Assembly: GCA_015056145.1 (NCBI GenBank)
Contig: SVGY01000006.1
Location: forward strand, 25,990 to 89,989
Length of the DNA: 64,000 nt
Reading direction: 5' to 3'
From: Clostridiales bacterium
GTDB taxonomy: Bacteria; Bacillota; Clostridia; Christensenellales; Aristaeellaceae
A model generated the notes under the pieces. It was not told where the DNA came from, ran no database searches, and saw only the letters and a program-made list of their open reading frames with translations. How positions within the stretch are numbered: position 1 is the stretch's first letter; every line of letters starts with the position of its first letter. The translations under genes were made by a program, and so were the position numbers. Shown here one piece after another: positions 1-8,506 of this stretch.

Positions 1-345
1 GGCTTCCTTTTCGCTGCCGGTATTCTTCACCTTTCGGGCATAGATGGTGGATTGCTTTGAATAGCTGCGGTAACCGGATACGGTGGACAGGCGGATGCCA
101 TCTGCCCTGGCCCCTTCAAAAAGCTGCTCAAGGGCCAAAGCCGCATCGTCCCTCATCTGCTGGGACATGCCCACGGTTTCCGTGGTACGAATGGGCGCAG
201 GAACATATTTTTCGCTGAGGGCGTGCTGACGGTTCACCAGAAAAAGGGTGCCGTCTATATCCTTATCGGGCATAGCGGTTTCCATACTGCCTGTCATAAG
301 GCCGGCAGCCGCTATTACGATCGTAAGAAATCTTTCCAACAGCAT
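1..345 (-). CDS. D-Ala-D-Ala carboxypeptidase, VanY/M15B-like (partial, C-terminus off the window)
   Basis: Only the first 115 codons are present; the frame runs off the left edge with no stop. After a short hydrophobic N-terminus (about residues 5-18, a likely signal or anchor) comes a stretch typical of M15B peptidases: LVNRQHALSEKYVP near residues 40-53 and STVSGYRSYSKQ near 90-101. In this family the first segment leads the domain and the SGYRS segment precedes the zinc ligands, which lie outside the window. The expected role is trimming the terminal D-Ala from cell-wall peptides outside the membrane. The ATG at 345 follows a GAAGGGGTGA ribosome site and lies just downstream of its own promoter. 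Confidence 0.8.
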   Translation of the reverse strand, partial: MLLERFLTIVIAAAGLMTGSMETAMPDKDIDGTLFLVNRQHALSEKYVPAPIRTTETVGMSQQMRDDAALALEQLFEGARADGIRLSTVSGYRSYSKQSTIYARKVKNTGSEKEA

Positions 346-368
346 GTTTCCGTTCACCCCTTCGCTTT

Positions 369-397
369 ATTGTATCATTTTTGTAATATTAGCGCAA
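369..397 (-). promoter_or_regulatory. Promoter for the VanY-like gene
   Basis: Read on the minus strand: -35 TTGCGC at 397-392, a 17-base spacer, and -10 TACAAT at 374-369. It begins directly after the hflX stop codon, so the carboxypeptidase can be transcribed separately from hflX. Confidence 0.6.
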
Positions 398-2170
398 CTA
401 TTTTATTTCTTCCTGCAAAAGCCTTGCTCCTTCTTTGCAGGCGAAATTGATCTGTTCTTTTTCTGCACGCCAGCGCAGTATCACACCCTCGTTCACATGT
501 TCCTGGGAAAGCACGCTGCCCAGCCTGCGCAGGCGGTCGGTAAGGGCGTACTTATCAAAGGGGATCAGCAGGCTTACTTCTTCCGTTCCTGCGTCCAGTT
601 CCTCCTCGATGCGGCTGAGCAGTTCATCAAGGCCCTGGCCGGTCACAGCGCTGATATGCACTGCGCCGGGCAGCACATCTTCGCCGGGGGCCAGCAGGTC
701 GCATTTGTTCAGGGCGTCGATACGGGGGGCTTCCGTTGCACCCAGGCTGTCCAGCACTTCCTCCACGGTGATGTGACGGGAATGCAGCTCCGGGTCAGCG
801 CTGTCGCTGACCAACACCAACACATCCGCCAGTTTTGCTTCTTCCAGCGTGGCATGGAAAGCCTCCACCACCTCGTGGGGCAGTTTACGGATGAAGCCTA
901 CCGTATCCACCAGCAGGGCCTTGGTGCCGTGAGGCAGTTCCACCGGGCGGCTGACGCTGTCCAGGGTAGCAAAGAGCTGGTTCATCACATACACATCCGA
1001 ACCGGTCAAACGATTGAAAAGGGTCGATTTTCCTGCGTTGGTATAACCCACCAGCGCCACCACGGGCACGCCGCCCTTTTCACGGCTCTGCCTGCGCAGG
1101 CTGCGCTGTTTTTCCAGCTGATCCAGCTCACGGCGCAGATCCGTCAATCTTTCCCGGATGCGGCGGCGGCTCACTTCCAGCTTACTTTCGCCGGGGCCTC
1201 TGGTACCGATGCCGCCCGCAAGACGGCTCAGGATCAGGCCCTGACCCAGAAGGCGCTGGCTGCGGTACTTCAGCTGGGCCATTTCCACCTGCAGCTTGCC
1301 CTCCCGGGTTTTGGCCCGGGCCGCAAAGATATCCAGAATCAGCGCCGTACGGTCGACGACCTTTACCCGGAGCACCTCTTCCAGGTTTTTCTGCATCATG
1401 CCGGAAAGCACTTCATCAAAGATCACCAGGTCTGCCCCGCAGGCCTGTACCCGCAGTGCCAGTTCCTCTGCCTTGCCCCTTCCGATGCAGAAGGCGGAAT
1501 CCGGAGAAGGCCGCTTCTGCAACACCCGAAGGATGCACTCTGCGCCTGCGGTTTTGGCAAGTTCCTCCAGCTCGTCCAGGGATTTCTCGCTCTCGATGCC
1601 AACCAGCACCGCCTTCTCAGGGCCTTTTTCCAGATCGGGTTCCTTTGCCTCGTAGGCCTGATCTGCCATGAGGATATGCTCCATCCAATCCTCCTGAGGC
1701 AGCCTGCGGGCATTGACCAGCTCTGTGCGCACATAGCCCTCGGGGGCGGCCACATCCAAAAAGGCGCACTGAGCGCTGGTAGCCCTGCCATCCTCGCTTA
1801 CGCCGATGGCGCACATGGCATCAAAGCGCATGCTCAGAAGGGCGCTGAGATCCACATCGCTGAGCTGGCCGGATCCGGAGGGGTGAGTATGAATGCAGCG
1901 GATCATACTCAGCCGCTTCTGGCTGCGTCTGAGCCGCAGATCCGGCAGATCAATGGCGTCGTTGCGCCCGATAAACACATCCGCCACCTCGCCGTAGCGG
2001 GTGATGTACAGGGCAATCTCCCGGTTCATCTGGGCGGAATAGCGGCACAGCATCTCCACCAGCTCGGGCATTACAAAGCAATCCGGCTCCAGCTGGGCCT
2101 CGTAGCAAAGCTTCAGTTCATCCAGCGTACTTTTGCGCACGCCCTCAATATTTCCATGAATATCCGGCAT
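398..2170 (-). CDS. hflX: GTPase HflX with an N-terminal JAMM/JAB-like domain
   Basis: The 590-residue product is much longer than the roughly 420-residue HflX core. The core occupies about residues 185-590: a GIGTRGPGE segment at 320-328, G1 GYTNAGKST at 375-383, G3 DTVG at 422-425, G4 NKCD at 488-491 and G5 SAVTG at 507-511. HflX is a ribosome-associated GTPase that splits stalled ribosomes under stress. The first ~185 residues contain HTHPSGSGQLSDVD (94-107), an exact HxHx7SxxD JAMM signature, with a possible upstream glutamate at E51, so this part resembles a JAB-type metallopeptidase. The start has an AAAGGAG site. The gene lies 32 bases after the cysteine desulfurase and is probably cotranscribed with it. 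Confidence 0.93.
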   Translation of the reverse strand: MPDIHGNIEGVRKSTLDELKLCYEAQLEPDCFVMPELVEMLCRYSAQMNREIALYITRYGEVADVFIGRNDAIDLPDLRLRRSQKRLSMIRCIHTHPSGSGQLSDVDLSALLSMRFDAMCAIGVSEDGRATSAQCAFLDVAAPEGYVRTELVNARRLPQEDWMEHILMADQAYEAKEPDLEKGPEKAVLVGIESEKSLDELEELAKTAGAECILRVLQKRPSPDSAFCIGRGKAEELALRVQACGADLVIFDEVLSGMMQKNLEEVLRVKVVDRTALILDIFAARAKTREGKLQVEMAQLKYRSQRLLGQGLILSRLAGGIGTRGPGESKLEVSRRRIRERLTDLRRELDQLEKQRSLRRQSREKGGVPVVALVGYTNAGKSTLFNRLTGSDVYVMNQLFATLDSVSRPVELPHGTKALLVDTVGFIRKLPHEVVEAFHATLEEAKLADVLVLVSDSADPELHSRHITVEEVLDSLGATEAPRIDALNKCDLLAPGEDVLPGAVHISAVTGQGLDELLSRIEEELDAGTEEVSLLIPFDKYALTDRLRRLGSVLSQEHVNEGVILRWRAEKEQINFACKEGARLLQEEIK

Positions 2171-2202
2171 AATATACTCCTTTCGGATGCGATCCTGACC
2201 AT

Positions 2203-3360
2203 TCAGCTTCTCAGGCTTCTCAATTCCGCAACGATGGCGGGCAGCACCTCAAGCACCCGGTCGATTTCTTCGTCTGTATTATCTCCACTGAGGGAAAGGC
2301 GCAGGCTGCCTTTGGCCTCTTCTTCATCAAGGCCCATGGCCCTGAGCACATGGCTGGACTCCAGGCTGCCGCTGGTACAGGCCGAACCTGCGGAAGCAGC
2401 AATCCCGGCCAGGTCCAGCCGCATCAGCAGGCTTTCCCCTTCCACTCCGGGAAAGCATATGTTCACGTTGCCCGGCAGCCGTTTTTCAGGATGCCCGTTA
2501 AGGCGGCAGTTTTCCACCCGAGCCATCAGGCCGGCAATGAGCCTGTTTCGCATTTTCTCAAGCCTTGCTGCTGTTTCCGGGCGATTTGCCTCTGCCAGCC
2601 GGAGCGCTTCGCCCATGCCCACAATGGCCGGCACATTCTCCGTGCCTGCCCGGAGCGCCTTTTCCTGTGCGCCCCCGGTAATAAGCGGGGCAATGCGCAC
2701 TCCTTTTCGCACATACAGTGCGCCCACGCCTTTGGGACCGTGGAATTTATGCCCCGACAGGCTGAGAAGATCCACATTCCAGGCCTTCACATCAATGGGA
2801 AGGCTCCCGGCAGCCTGAACCGCATCGGTATGGAAAAGCACCCCTGCAGCCCTTGCAATGCAGCCAATTTCCTGAACCGGCTGGAGGGTTCCCACTTCAT
2901 TATTGGCAGCCATTACGGAGATCAGTGCAGTATCGGGTCTGATGGCTTCCCGCACAGCTTCTGCGCTCACCTGGCCAAAGCCGTCCACCGGCAGGCGTGT
3001 CACCTGCCAGCCCTGTTTTTCCAGGTCGTCCAGCGTATGGAGTATCGCATGATGCTCCACGCTGCTGGTAATCACATGCTTTTTGTTCTCGCCAATCAAG
3101 GGCAGAAGAACGCCCCGCAGGGCCCAGTTATCGCTTTCGCTGCCGCCGGCGGTAAAAAACACTTCTCCTGCCTCTGCCCCTATGGCCTGCGCCACCTTCT
3201 GACGGGCTTTTTCCACCCCACGGCGCACTTTCCTGCCTTCGGTGTGGATGGAGCTGGGGTTGCCATAATGCTCCGCAAAATACGGCAGCATTTCCTCCAA
3301 CGCTTCCCCAGAAAGGGCCGTGGTTGCAGCGTTATCCATATATATACGGGCCATACTCAT
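2203..3360 (-). CDS. Cysteine desulfurase, NifS/IscS class
   Basis: The 385-residue PLP enzyme removes sulfur from cysteine for Fe-S clusters or tRNA thiolation. Visible features are the N-terminal YMDNAATT, the PLP lysine K205 in SGHKFHGPKG, and the persulfide cysteine C328 in SAGSACTSGS, which has the flexible loop of group I enzymes. The ATG at 3360 is chosen because AGAAGGAG lies 7-8 bases upstream; an in-frame extension to 3432 lacks such a site and precedes the product's conserved start. No iscU or scaffold gene is adjacent; hflX follows. Confidence 0.93.
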   Translation of the reverse strand: MSMARIYMDNAATTALSGEALEEMLPYFAEHYGNPSSIHTEGRKVRRGVEKARQKVAQAIGAEAGEVFFTAGGSESDNWALRGVLLPLIGENKKHVITSSVEHHAILHTLDDLEKQGWQVTRLPVDGFGQVSAEAVREAIRPDTALISVMAANNEVGTLQPVQEIGCIARAAGVLFHTDAVQAAGSLPIDVKAWNVDLLSLSGHKFHGPKGVGALYVRKGVRIAPLITGGAQEKALRAGTENVPAIVGMGEALRLAEANRPETAARLEKMRNRLIAGLMARVENCRLNGHPEKRLPGNVNICFPGVEGESLLMRLDLAGIAASAGSACTSGSLESSHVLRAMGLDEEEAKGSLRLSLSGDNTDEEIDRVLEVLPAIVAELRSLRS

Positions 3361-3464
3361 ATCGCTCGCTCCTTCTTGCCCCCGGAGAGGTTCGTCTCTC
3401 TGCGCCGGGCTATGCCTGTTCACGGGTGACATTATACCATATTTTTCTATGTTTTATCCCACGA

Positions 3465-3493
3465 TTGACAGTTTTGTTTCCAGATGCTATACT
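3465..3493 (+). promoter_or_regulatory. Strong promoter for the secreted-protein pair
   Basis: Consensus -35 TTGACA (3465-3470), 17-base spacer and -10 TATACT (3488-3493). The leader to the ATG at 3572 is about 72 nt. On the opposite strand a TATAAT at 3436-3431 may serve the cysteine desulfurase, but its -35 is weak. Confidence 0.7.
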
Positions 3494-3571
3494 TCATCTA
3501 AATGGTACTGTAAAAAACAAACGATCCCAACAGGCATCATTGCACACGAACCGCAAAGGAGAGATTTACTT

Positions 3572-4249
3572 ATGAAAAAATCCATGTTCTGGATTGTTGC
3601 CCTGCTGCTGTGCCTCCTCATCGGTACCGCCAGCGCTTCCGTCGAACAGGCCGGCCCCGAAGTCTGCTATTCCTACAGCAGCTCTGAAGACGGCAGCAAC
3701 CCCAGCGTTTACTTCCTCGTGGAGGTTGTAAATAACGGCAGCAGCGCCGTTGCCCTGGACTACGATTCCACTTTTTCCATCTACGATGCTTCCGGCGTAG
3801 AGCTGGACAACGACAACCTGGCCATGCTCCCCGAAACCCTCCAGCCCGGCCAGAAGGGTTATGTGTACGGCGAGATCTACGCCAAGATTGATAACTCCAG
3901 CGTTATCAGCTCCTACAAGTTCAATCTCGTTACCGACACCAGCCCCCTCTACAGAGTGGATCTTTACGAAGGCGAAGCCGTTCCCGAAGACGACGACGTT
4001 TATGTTCGTTTTACCAACAACACCTCCGAAACCCTCTGGGATACCTACGGCTACATCGTTGCACTGGACGCTCAGGGCCGCCCCCTGTACATCAACGATA
4101 CCATCGCATACCAGGTCGGCATTCCCACTGGCCAGAGCCTTGAATACCCCATGTTCTTCAACAGCGGCCTGCGGGACTTCCTCACCGAAAACGGCATGGC
4201 TCCCGCCAGCTACGAGGCCGGCGTGTTCATTCACGAAATCGACTTTTGA
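3572..4249 (+). CDS. Secreted protein of unknown function (paralogue 1)
   Basis: The 225-residue product starts with a typical signal peptide (MKKSMFWIVALLLCLLIGTASAS, cleavage likely after about residue 23). The mature part is rich in Asn, Ser, Asp and Tyr and looks like two beta-sandwich halves. Segments such as VEVVNNGSSAVAL, LQPGQKGYVYG and VRFTNNTSETL resemble FxLYD-type or other small Ig-like domains; that fold is inferred. It aligns along its length with the next gene, so the two are tandem duplicates. The ATG at 3572 has an AAAGGAG site; the open frame extends upstream to 3320 but lacks coding character there. Confidence 0.85.
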   Translation: MKKSMFWIVALLLCLLIGTASASVEQAGPEVCYSYSSSEDGSNPSVYFLVEVVNNGSSAVALDYDSTFSIYDASGVELDNDNLAMLPETLQPGQKGYVYGEIYAKIDNSSVISSYKFNLVTDTSPLYRVDLYEGEAVPEDDDVYVRFTNNTSETLWDTYGYIVALDAQGRPLYINDTIAYQVGIPTGQSLEYPMFFNSGLRDFLTENGMAPASYEAGVFIHEIDF

Positions 4250-4279
4250 CCGGCATTTTGACGAAGGAGGATATATACT

Positions 4280-4975
4280 ATGAAAAAAAGGTTTTTTGCA
4301 ATTCTTCTGGCTGTAATGCTGGTTCTGGGCATGTCCCTCACCGCCTCTGCCGATGAATACAACTGGGAAATCGGTATCTGCACCAAAATTACCATCAACA
4401 GCACCGATACCCCCACCGTGTACATCGCAGGTTCCTTTGTAAACAACGACAGCGTCGCCCTTTCCCCCAGCACCGGCACTGCCAAGCTCTATGATGCCTC
4501 CGATAACCTTCTCTACGAAGGCAGCGTATACTGCATCCCCAGCGTGGTACAGCCCGGCGAGAGAGCCTACTTCAGCATCGATGTCCGCACTTCCAACTTC
4601 ACCAACCCCGATGCCAAGGTAGACGATTACACCTTCGACTTTGAGCCTTACAAGACCAGCTACATCTCCTACGAGCGGGTCAGCGCCAGCGTGGAAATCG
4701 GCACTGAGCTGGACAGCATCTACGGTTATCCCGTTACCCTCTCCATCACCAACAACACCGGCGCTCCCATGGAAGATTTCAACATTGCCAGCGTCTTCAT
4801 CGATAACAGCGATGGTGAACCCATCTTCGTTTCCGACACTGATTACATCTACAACCGCATTCCCGTTGGCAGCACCATTCTGTTCAACACCTACATTCCC
4901 GAAGCTGTTCTGAACCTGATCAACGAACAGATCCCCAACCACTCCGTGGAAGCTTTGGTATACGTTTCCAAATAA
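4280..4975 (+). CDS. Secreted protein of unknown function (paralogue 2)
   Basis: The 231-residue product has a signal peptide ending near residue 22 (SLTASA). It shares collinear segments with its upstream neighbour: GSFVNND..., LYDASDNLL, VVQPGERAYFS and LSITNNTGAPM. No catalytic motif or wall anchor is visible, so it is probably a soluble or loosely wall-associated protein. GAAGGAGG precedes the ATG; the gene is 30 bases after its partner and ends just before a terminator, giving a two-gene operon. Confidence 0.85.
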   Translation: MKKRFFAILLAVMLVLGMSLTASADEYNWEIGICTKITINSTDTPTVYIAGSFVNNDSVALSPSTGTAKLYDASDNLLYEGSVYCIPSVVQPGERAYFSIDVRTSNFTNPDAKVDDYTFDFEPYKTSYISYERVSASVEIGTELDSIYGYPVTLSITNNTGAPMEDFNIASVFIDNSDGEPIFVSDTDYIYNRIPVGSTILFNTYIPEAVLNLINEQIPNHSVEALVYVSK

Positions 4976-4996
4976 TTATTTCCAACACCAGCAACG

Positions 4997-5036
4997 CTGG
5001 AAGCCCGGTTTACGGGTTTCCAGCTTCTGCTTTTTA
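4997..5036 (+). terminator. Intrinsic terminator after the secreted pair
   Basis: Stem CTGGAAGCCC / GGGTTTCCAG (one G-T pair) with a short loop, followed by a T-rich tract ending in TTTTT. It lies directly before the HD hydrolase start. Confidence 0.6.
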
Positions 5037-5047
5037 TGAGGTTTATT

Positions 5048-5608
5048 ATGGATATCAACAAATTTCTGGATATTCTCCACACCGCTGAACGCCTCAAGGA
5101 TACTACCCGGCACTGCACTACTTCCGGCGGCCGCCTGGAAAGCGTCGCCGAGCACAGCTGGCGCATTACCCTGATGGCCTTCTTCCTTCGGGATGAATTT
5201 CCCGAAGCGGACATGGACAAGGTCATCCGCATGTGCCTGATCCACGATCTGGGCGAATGCTTTACCGGCGATATACCTACCTTTCTGAAAAATGCAGACC
5301 ACGAGGCAAGGGAGGAGCAGCTCCTTGCACACTGGGTGGCCTCCATGCCCCAGCCCTACAGGGATGAAATGACCGCCCTCTACGCCGAGATGGCCTCCCT
5401 CGAAACCGCCGAATCCAAAATATACAAGGCTCTTGACAACCTGGAAGCCGTGTTGCAGCACAACGAATCGCCCCTTGACACCTGGTCTGAGAATGAATAC
5501 ACCCTCAACCTCACCTACGGCAACGACAAGGTCGCCTTCTCGCCCTACCTCACCGCCCTGCGCACGCAGCTCCGCAAGGACAGCGAGGAGAAGATCCGTC
5601 TGGGATGA
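5048..5608 (+). CDS. HD-domain phosphohydrolase (YfbR/5'-nucleotidase-like)
   Basis: The 186-residue HD protein has metal ligands H36 (EHSW), H66-D67 (LIHDLGE) and E70, followed by GDIP, as in YfbR-like and HDDC2-like nucleotidases that hydrolyse (deoxy)nucleoside monophosphates. The substrate is inferred. ATG 5048 is preferred over the in-frame ATG at 5036 because GAGG sits 6 bases upstream of it and 5036 overlaps the terminator T-run. No obvious promoter of its own was seen; readthrough is possible. Confidence 0.82.
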   Translation: MDINKFLDILHTAERLKDTTRHCTTSGGRLESVAEHSWRITLMAFFLRDEFPEADMDKVIRMCLIHDLGECFTGDIPTFLKNADHEAREEQLLAHWVASMPQPYRDEMTALYAEMASLETAESKIYKALDNLEAVLQHNESPLDTWSENEYTLNLTYGNDKVAFSPYLTALRTQLRKDSEEKIRLG

Positions 5609-5627
5609 AGAGGCAGCATCTCTCACC

Positions 5628-6062
5628 GCCGCATTTCCCTGCCGGGAGCCTTCTTTTCTTCTGTGTCAGAAGAAAAGAAGCAAAAGAAGACCGCATTTGC
5701 ACACAAACCAGCATACAAAAAGAGACTACCGCATATCGGCAGTCTCTTTCCCTACATAATGCCTTTTCCCATACACGCTTTTCGGGAGGGTGCGGGAGGG
5801 GGCTTTTCCCGGGGAAAAGCCTTCTCCCGCCTTAACTGCCTCACCTCTCCTCCCCCCGCATTTCCCTGCCGGGAGCCTTCTTTTCTTCTGTGTCAGAAGA
5901 AAAGAAGCAAAAGAAGACCGCATTTGCATACAAACCAGCATACAAAAAGAGACTACCGCAAACCGGCAGTCTCTTTCCCTACATAATGCCTTTTCCCATG
6001 TACGCTTTTCGGGAGGGTGCGGGAGGGGGCTTTTCCCGGGGAAAAGCCTTCTCCCGCCTTAC
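5628..6062. repeat. Tandem intergenic repeat array 1 (family A, two 227-bp units)
   Basis: Two near-identical units start at about 5631 and 5858. Each has, in order: a hairpin with TTCTTTTCTTCTG arms around TGT (5663 and 5890), a purine tract containing GCAAAAGAAGACCGC, a terminator-like inverted repeat (AGAGACT...AGTCTCT, T-run on the minus strand), a perfect G-quadruplex motif GGGAGGGTGCGGGAGGGGG (5784-5802 and 6011-6029), and a palindrome with 10-bp arms GGCTTTTCCC. The array fills the gap between two convergent genes. Open frames here exist on both strands and are judged spurious. Confidence 0.9.
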
Positions 6063-6074
6063 CCCCGCACTTCT

Positions 6075-8348
6075 TCACTCAAAGCAAATCAACACGGCCT
6101 GTAGGCCTTTGAAAAAATCCTGTACGTCCTTTCCGCTGCGGCTGTTCAGGGCGTCGATGGGTAGAGAGATCAGTAGGGTTCCGTCAGCGTCGATGGCGTA
6201 TTGCCAGCCGCCGTCGATGTTTTCCGGCGCAGTGGGCATAATCACCCGGTCGCCGGCCAGCAGCAGCGTAGCGCTTTCACCGAAGGAATCCTTGCTGCGG
6301 AAGATGCGGTAGCCCTTCGTCCACAAATCTTTTTCCAGTTCGTAGGTAGTTTTGGCTACGGATACCGCATGATAATTCATGGGCTGAGCCTGCGCCAGAA
6401 GATCGCTGGTACTCTTGTAGGTGAGCGTCTGGCTCTGGTTTGCCAGATTGCCGCCAACAGAAAGCTGGCACTGAATGGTAACGGGCTCTTGCGATACCGC
6501 CAGATAGTTTTGCCTGCACTCAGTTCCGTTCACCAGCAGAACATACTTCTGGTCAGGATCAGCCAGCAGGGGCTCGAAATAAATGCGGTCGCCAAACTTT
6601 TCTGCTGCAAGGCCCTCCAGCAGCATTTCCCCGCCCGGATGAAAATCGTCATTCTTTGGAGAAATTCCCGCATAGCGGTAGGCGTATTGCTGGCCGAAAA
6701 CAGCATCGTAACTGAGCAGGTCATAGGTCTCATCCCGATGGTTTCCGTCCTGCCGCAGCTTCTCCACATGGTGGAAGAAAGGATCATCATTGATGCCAAG
6801 GGTTTCCAGCACATAAGGCATCAGCTGATAGGCATACATATCCTCGTTTCCCGCAAGGTCGTCCTGATTGCTCCAGATAAAGTAGGGCACCCGATGTACC
6901 TCATCGCCAGAAAGCGGAATCCCCAATTCTTCGTATACGTCTCTTCCGAAGGGCGGCAGATGATCGCTGAAGTATACCACCACCACCGGTTCAGGATACT
7001 CTTCCAGCTGCGTGATCCAGTTTTCCAGGGCTTTATCCGTTTCACGGAGAAGATAGCAATAGTTGGCCAGGTTCAGCTCTGCGGTGGCAGAAAAAGAGTT
7101 GGAAAAGGGCGTATCTGCGCCGTATTTCTTCCGGAAATCCGAATAGGTGTAGCCGCCGTGGTTCTGCATGGTAATCAGGAAAATGAAATCCCGTTCATCT
7201 GTGCGGCTCATCTGCGCAAGGGCAGAGTCAAAATGATCCTGATCGCTGACATATGTTCCCCTGATGGTAAAATGACGATTGGACGTATCGGTGGTCATAA
7301 GGCTGTTGAAACCAAGCTGTGCATGATTGCGGAAGCGGTTGTAGTACACTCCTTCATGCCAGTGAATGGCGCTGGCCCTGTAGCCCTTGCCCCGCAGAAT
7401 GCTGGCAACGCTGTTAACAGGCGGCAGGCCCATGGTATAGGGATTGCAGGAATACCGGGAACATATGCCGGTAAGCACCTCAAACTCGGTTTCGCTGGTA
7501 CCTCCGCCCACTTTGGGCACGTTGATCGTACCGGTGATGCACCGGGGCATCAGTTCCTGGTAAAAGGGCATGAGGGTATCGGTAAAATCCACATATCGGG
7601 ACAGCGTCGGCTGATCCACAAATGATTCGCCCAGCACGAGGATAATGTTGGGCTTGTAGGCGGCACGGGTTGCACTTTTCTCGCCCTCAATGGCCTGATA
7701 GGCTTCCTCCACGCTTTGCTGGCTGTAGTTCTCCGCCCTGCTGCTCAGCCGCAGTTTTTCCGCTGCAACGGCAGTATACAGGCAACCCTTGTGCTCCGCC
7801 TGGTGAATCAGATCCAAGCGTTCTATTCCGGCAGGCGTCTGAAACCGGAACAGCATCGGAGTAGCGATTACCAGCACAAGCCCCACAAGGGCTTTCCACC
7901 ACTCCGTTTTTTCCGTTTTGGTTCTGATAAAAATGCAGCCAGCGGCAATAAACAGCACAGCGATCACGCCAGCCGCCACAAAAGCCCAGATGTTGATGTT
8001 GAATCCGCTGCCCTCCATAACGTTCATAGCTTCGCTGAGCTGTGTGACATCCGTGATAAGCACAGGCTCCAGCCGGAAGGCCATCTTGTAATGGTTGCTC
8101 AAACCGAGCATTGCGCACAAAAAGCACAGGATCGTATACAGAATCATCTGCACACGGTGGCTGCGGAACACATACAGCAAACAACAGATACCCACAAACA
8201 AAAGCCAGGTAAGAAAAAACGGCAGGGGCTCACGCAGCATCCAGCCCAAAGCCCTCAGGGCATCCATGCGGACAAGCGATTCCAAAATAAATACCGGCAA
8301 AAAGCCTGCGCTCAAAAGAATCAGCAGTTTTTGCCACCCTTTTTTCAC
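6075..8348 (-). CDS. LtaS-family phosphoglycerol transferase / sulfatase-fold membrane enzyme
   Basis: The 757-residue protein has about five N-terminal membrane helices (residues 8-170) and an extracellular sulfatase-fold domain. Residues matching LtaS are E241 (LGESF), the nucleophile T284 (GGGTSETEFE), H397 (MQNHGG) and D462-H463 (YFSDHLPPFG). LtaS-type enzymes move glycerol phosphate from phosphatidylglycerol onto lipoteichoic acid or glycans. A C-terminal extension of roughly 200 residues beyond the usual domain has no recognised motif. GTG start with an AAGGTG site. It has its own promoter and is separated from upstream envelope genes by a terminator. Confidence 0.88.
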   Translation of the reverse strand: MKKGWQKLLILLSAGFLPVFILESLVRMDALRALGWMLREPLPFFLTWLLFVGICCLLYVFRSHRVQMILYTILCFLCAMLGLSNHYKMAFRLEPVLITDVTQLSEAMNVMEGSGFNINIWAFVAAGVIAVLFIAAGCIFIRTKTEKTEWWKALVGLVLVIATPMLFRFQTPAGIERLDLIHQAEHKGCLYTAVAAEKLRLSSRAENYSQQSVEEAYQAIEGEKSATRAAYKPNIILVLGESFVDQPTLSRYVDFTDTLMPFYQELMPRCITGTINVPKVGGGTSETEFEVLTGICSRYSCNPYTMGLPPVNSVASILRGKGYRASAIHWHEGVYYNRFRNHAQLGFNSLMTTDTSNRHFTIRGTYVSDQDHFDSALAQMSRTDERDFIFLITMQNHGGYTYSDFRKKYGADTPFSNSFSATAELNLANYCYLLRETDKALENWITQLEEYPEPVVVVYFSDHLPPFGRDVYEELGIPLSGDEVHRVPYFIWSNQDDLAGNEDMYAYQLMPYVLETLGINDDPFFHHVEKLRQDGNHRDETYDLLSYDAVFGQQYAYRYAGISPKNDDFHPGGEMLLEGLAAEKFGDRIYFEPLLADPDQKYVLLVNGTECRQNYLAVSQEPVTIQCQLSVGGNLANQSQTLTYKSTSDLLAQAQPMNYHAVSVAKTTYELEKDLWTKGYRIFRSKDSFGESATLLLAGDRVIMPTAPENIDGGWQYAIDADGTLLISLPIDALNSRSGKDVQDFFKGLQAVLICFE

Positions 8349-8391
8349 GGCGATACACCTTCTTATTTCCTTACAGAATCAAATCTTTTAT

Positions 8392-8420
8392 ATTCTATCA
8401 TAAACTGATAAAATGTACAA
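8392..8420 (-). promoter_or_regulatory. Promoter for the LtaS-like gene
   Basis: Minus strand: -35 TTGTAC (8420-8415), 17-base spacer, -10 TAGAAT (8397-8392). Confidence 0.6.
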
Positions 8421-8446
8421 GAAACGGAAACCTTCCCAGGGCCACA

Positions 8447-8483
8447 GCAAAAAACCAGTCCCGGTATGGTTCCGGAACTGGTT
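8447..8483 (-). terminator. Terminator of the LRR-licD-pyruvyltransferase operon
   Basis: Minus strand stem AACCAGTTCCGG / CCGGGACTGGTT with a short loop, followed by a T-run. Confidence 0.8.
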
Positions 8484-8506
8484 GATTTCATTTTGATCCA
8501 TCCGCA

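Noticed and set aside
223..450. Plus-strand frame opposite the VanY-like gene
   Set aside because: Overlaps the minus-strand peptidase start and promoter; no ribosome site and no domain.
248..2818. A long plus-strand open frame over hflX and the cysteine desulfurase
   Set aside because: The minus strand encodes two clear enzymes here; this frame is low-complexity antisense with no start signal.
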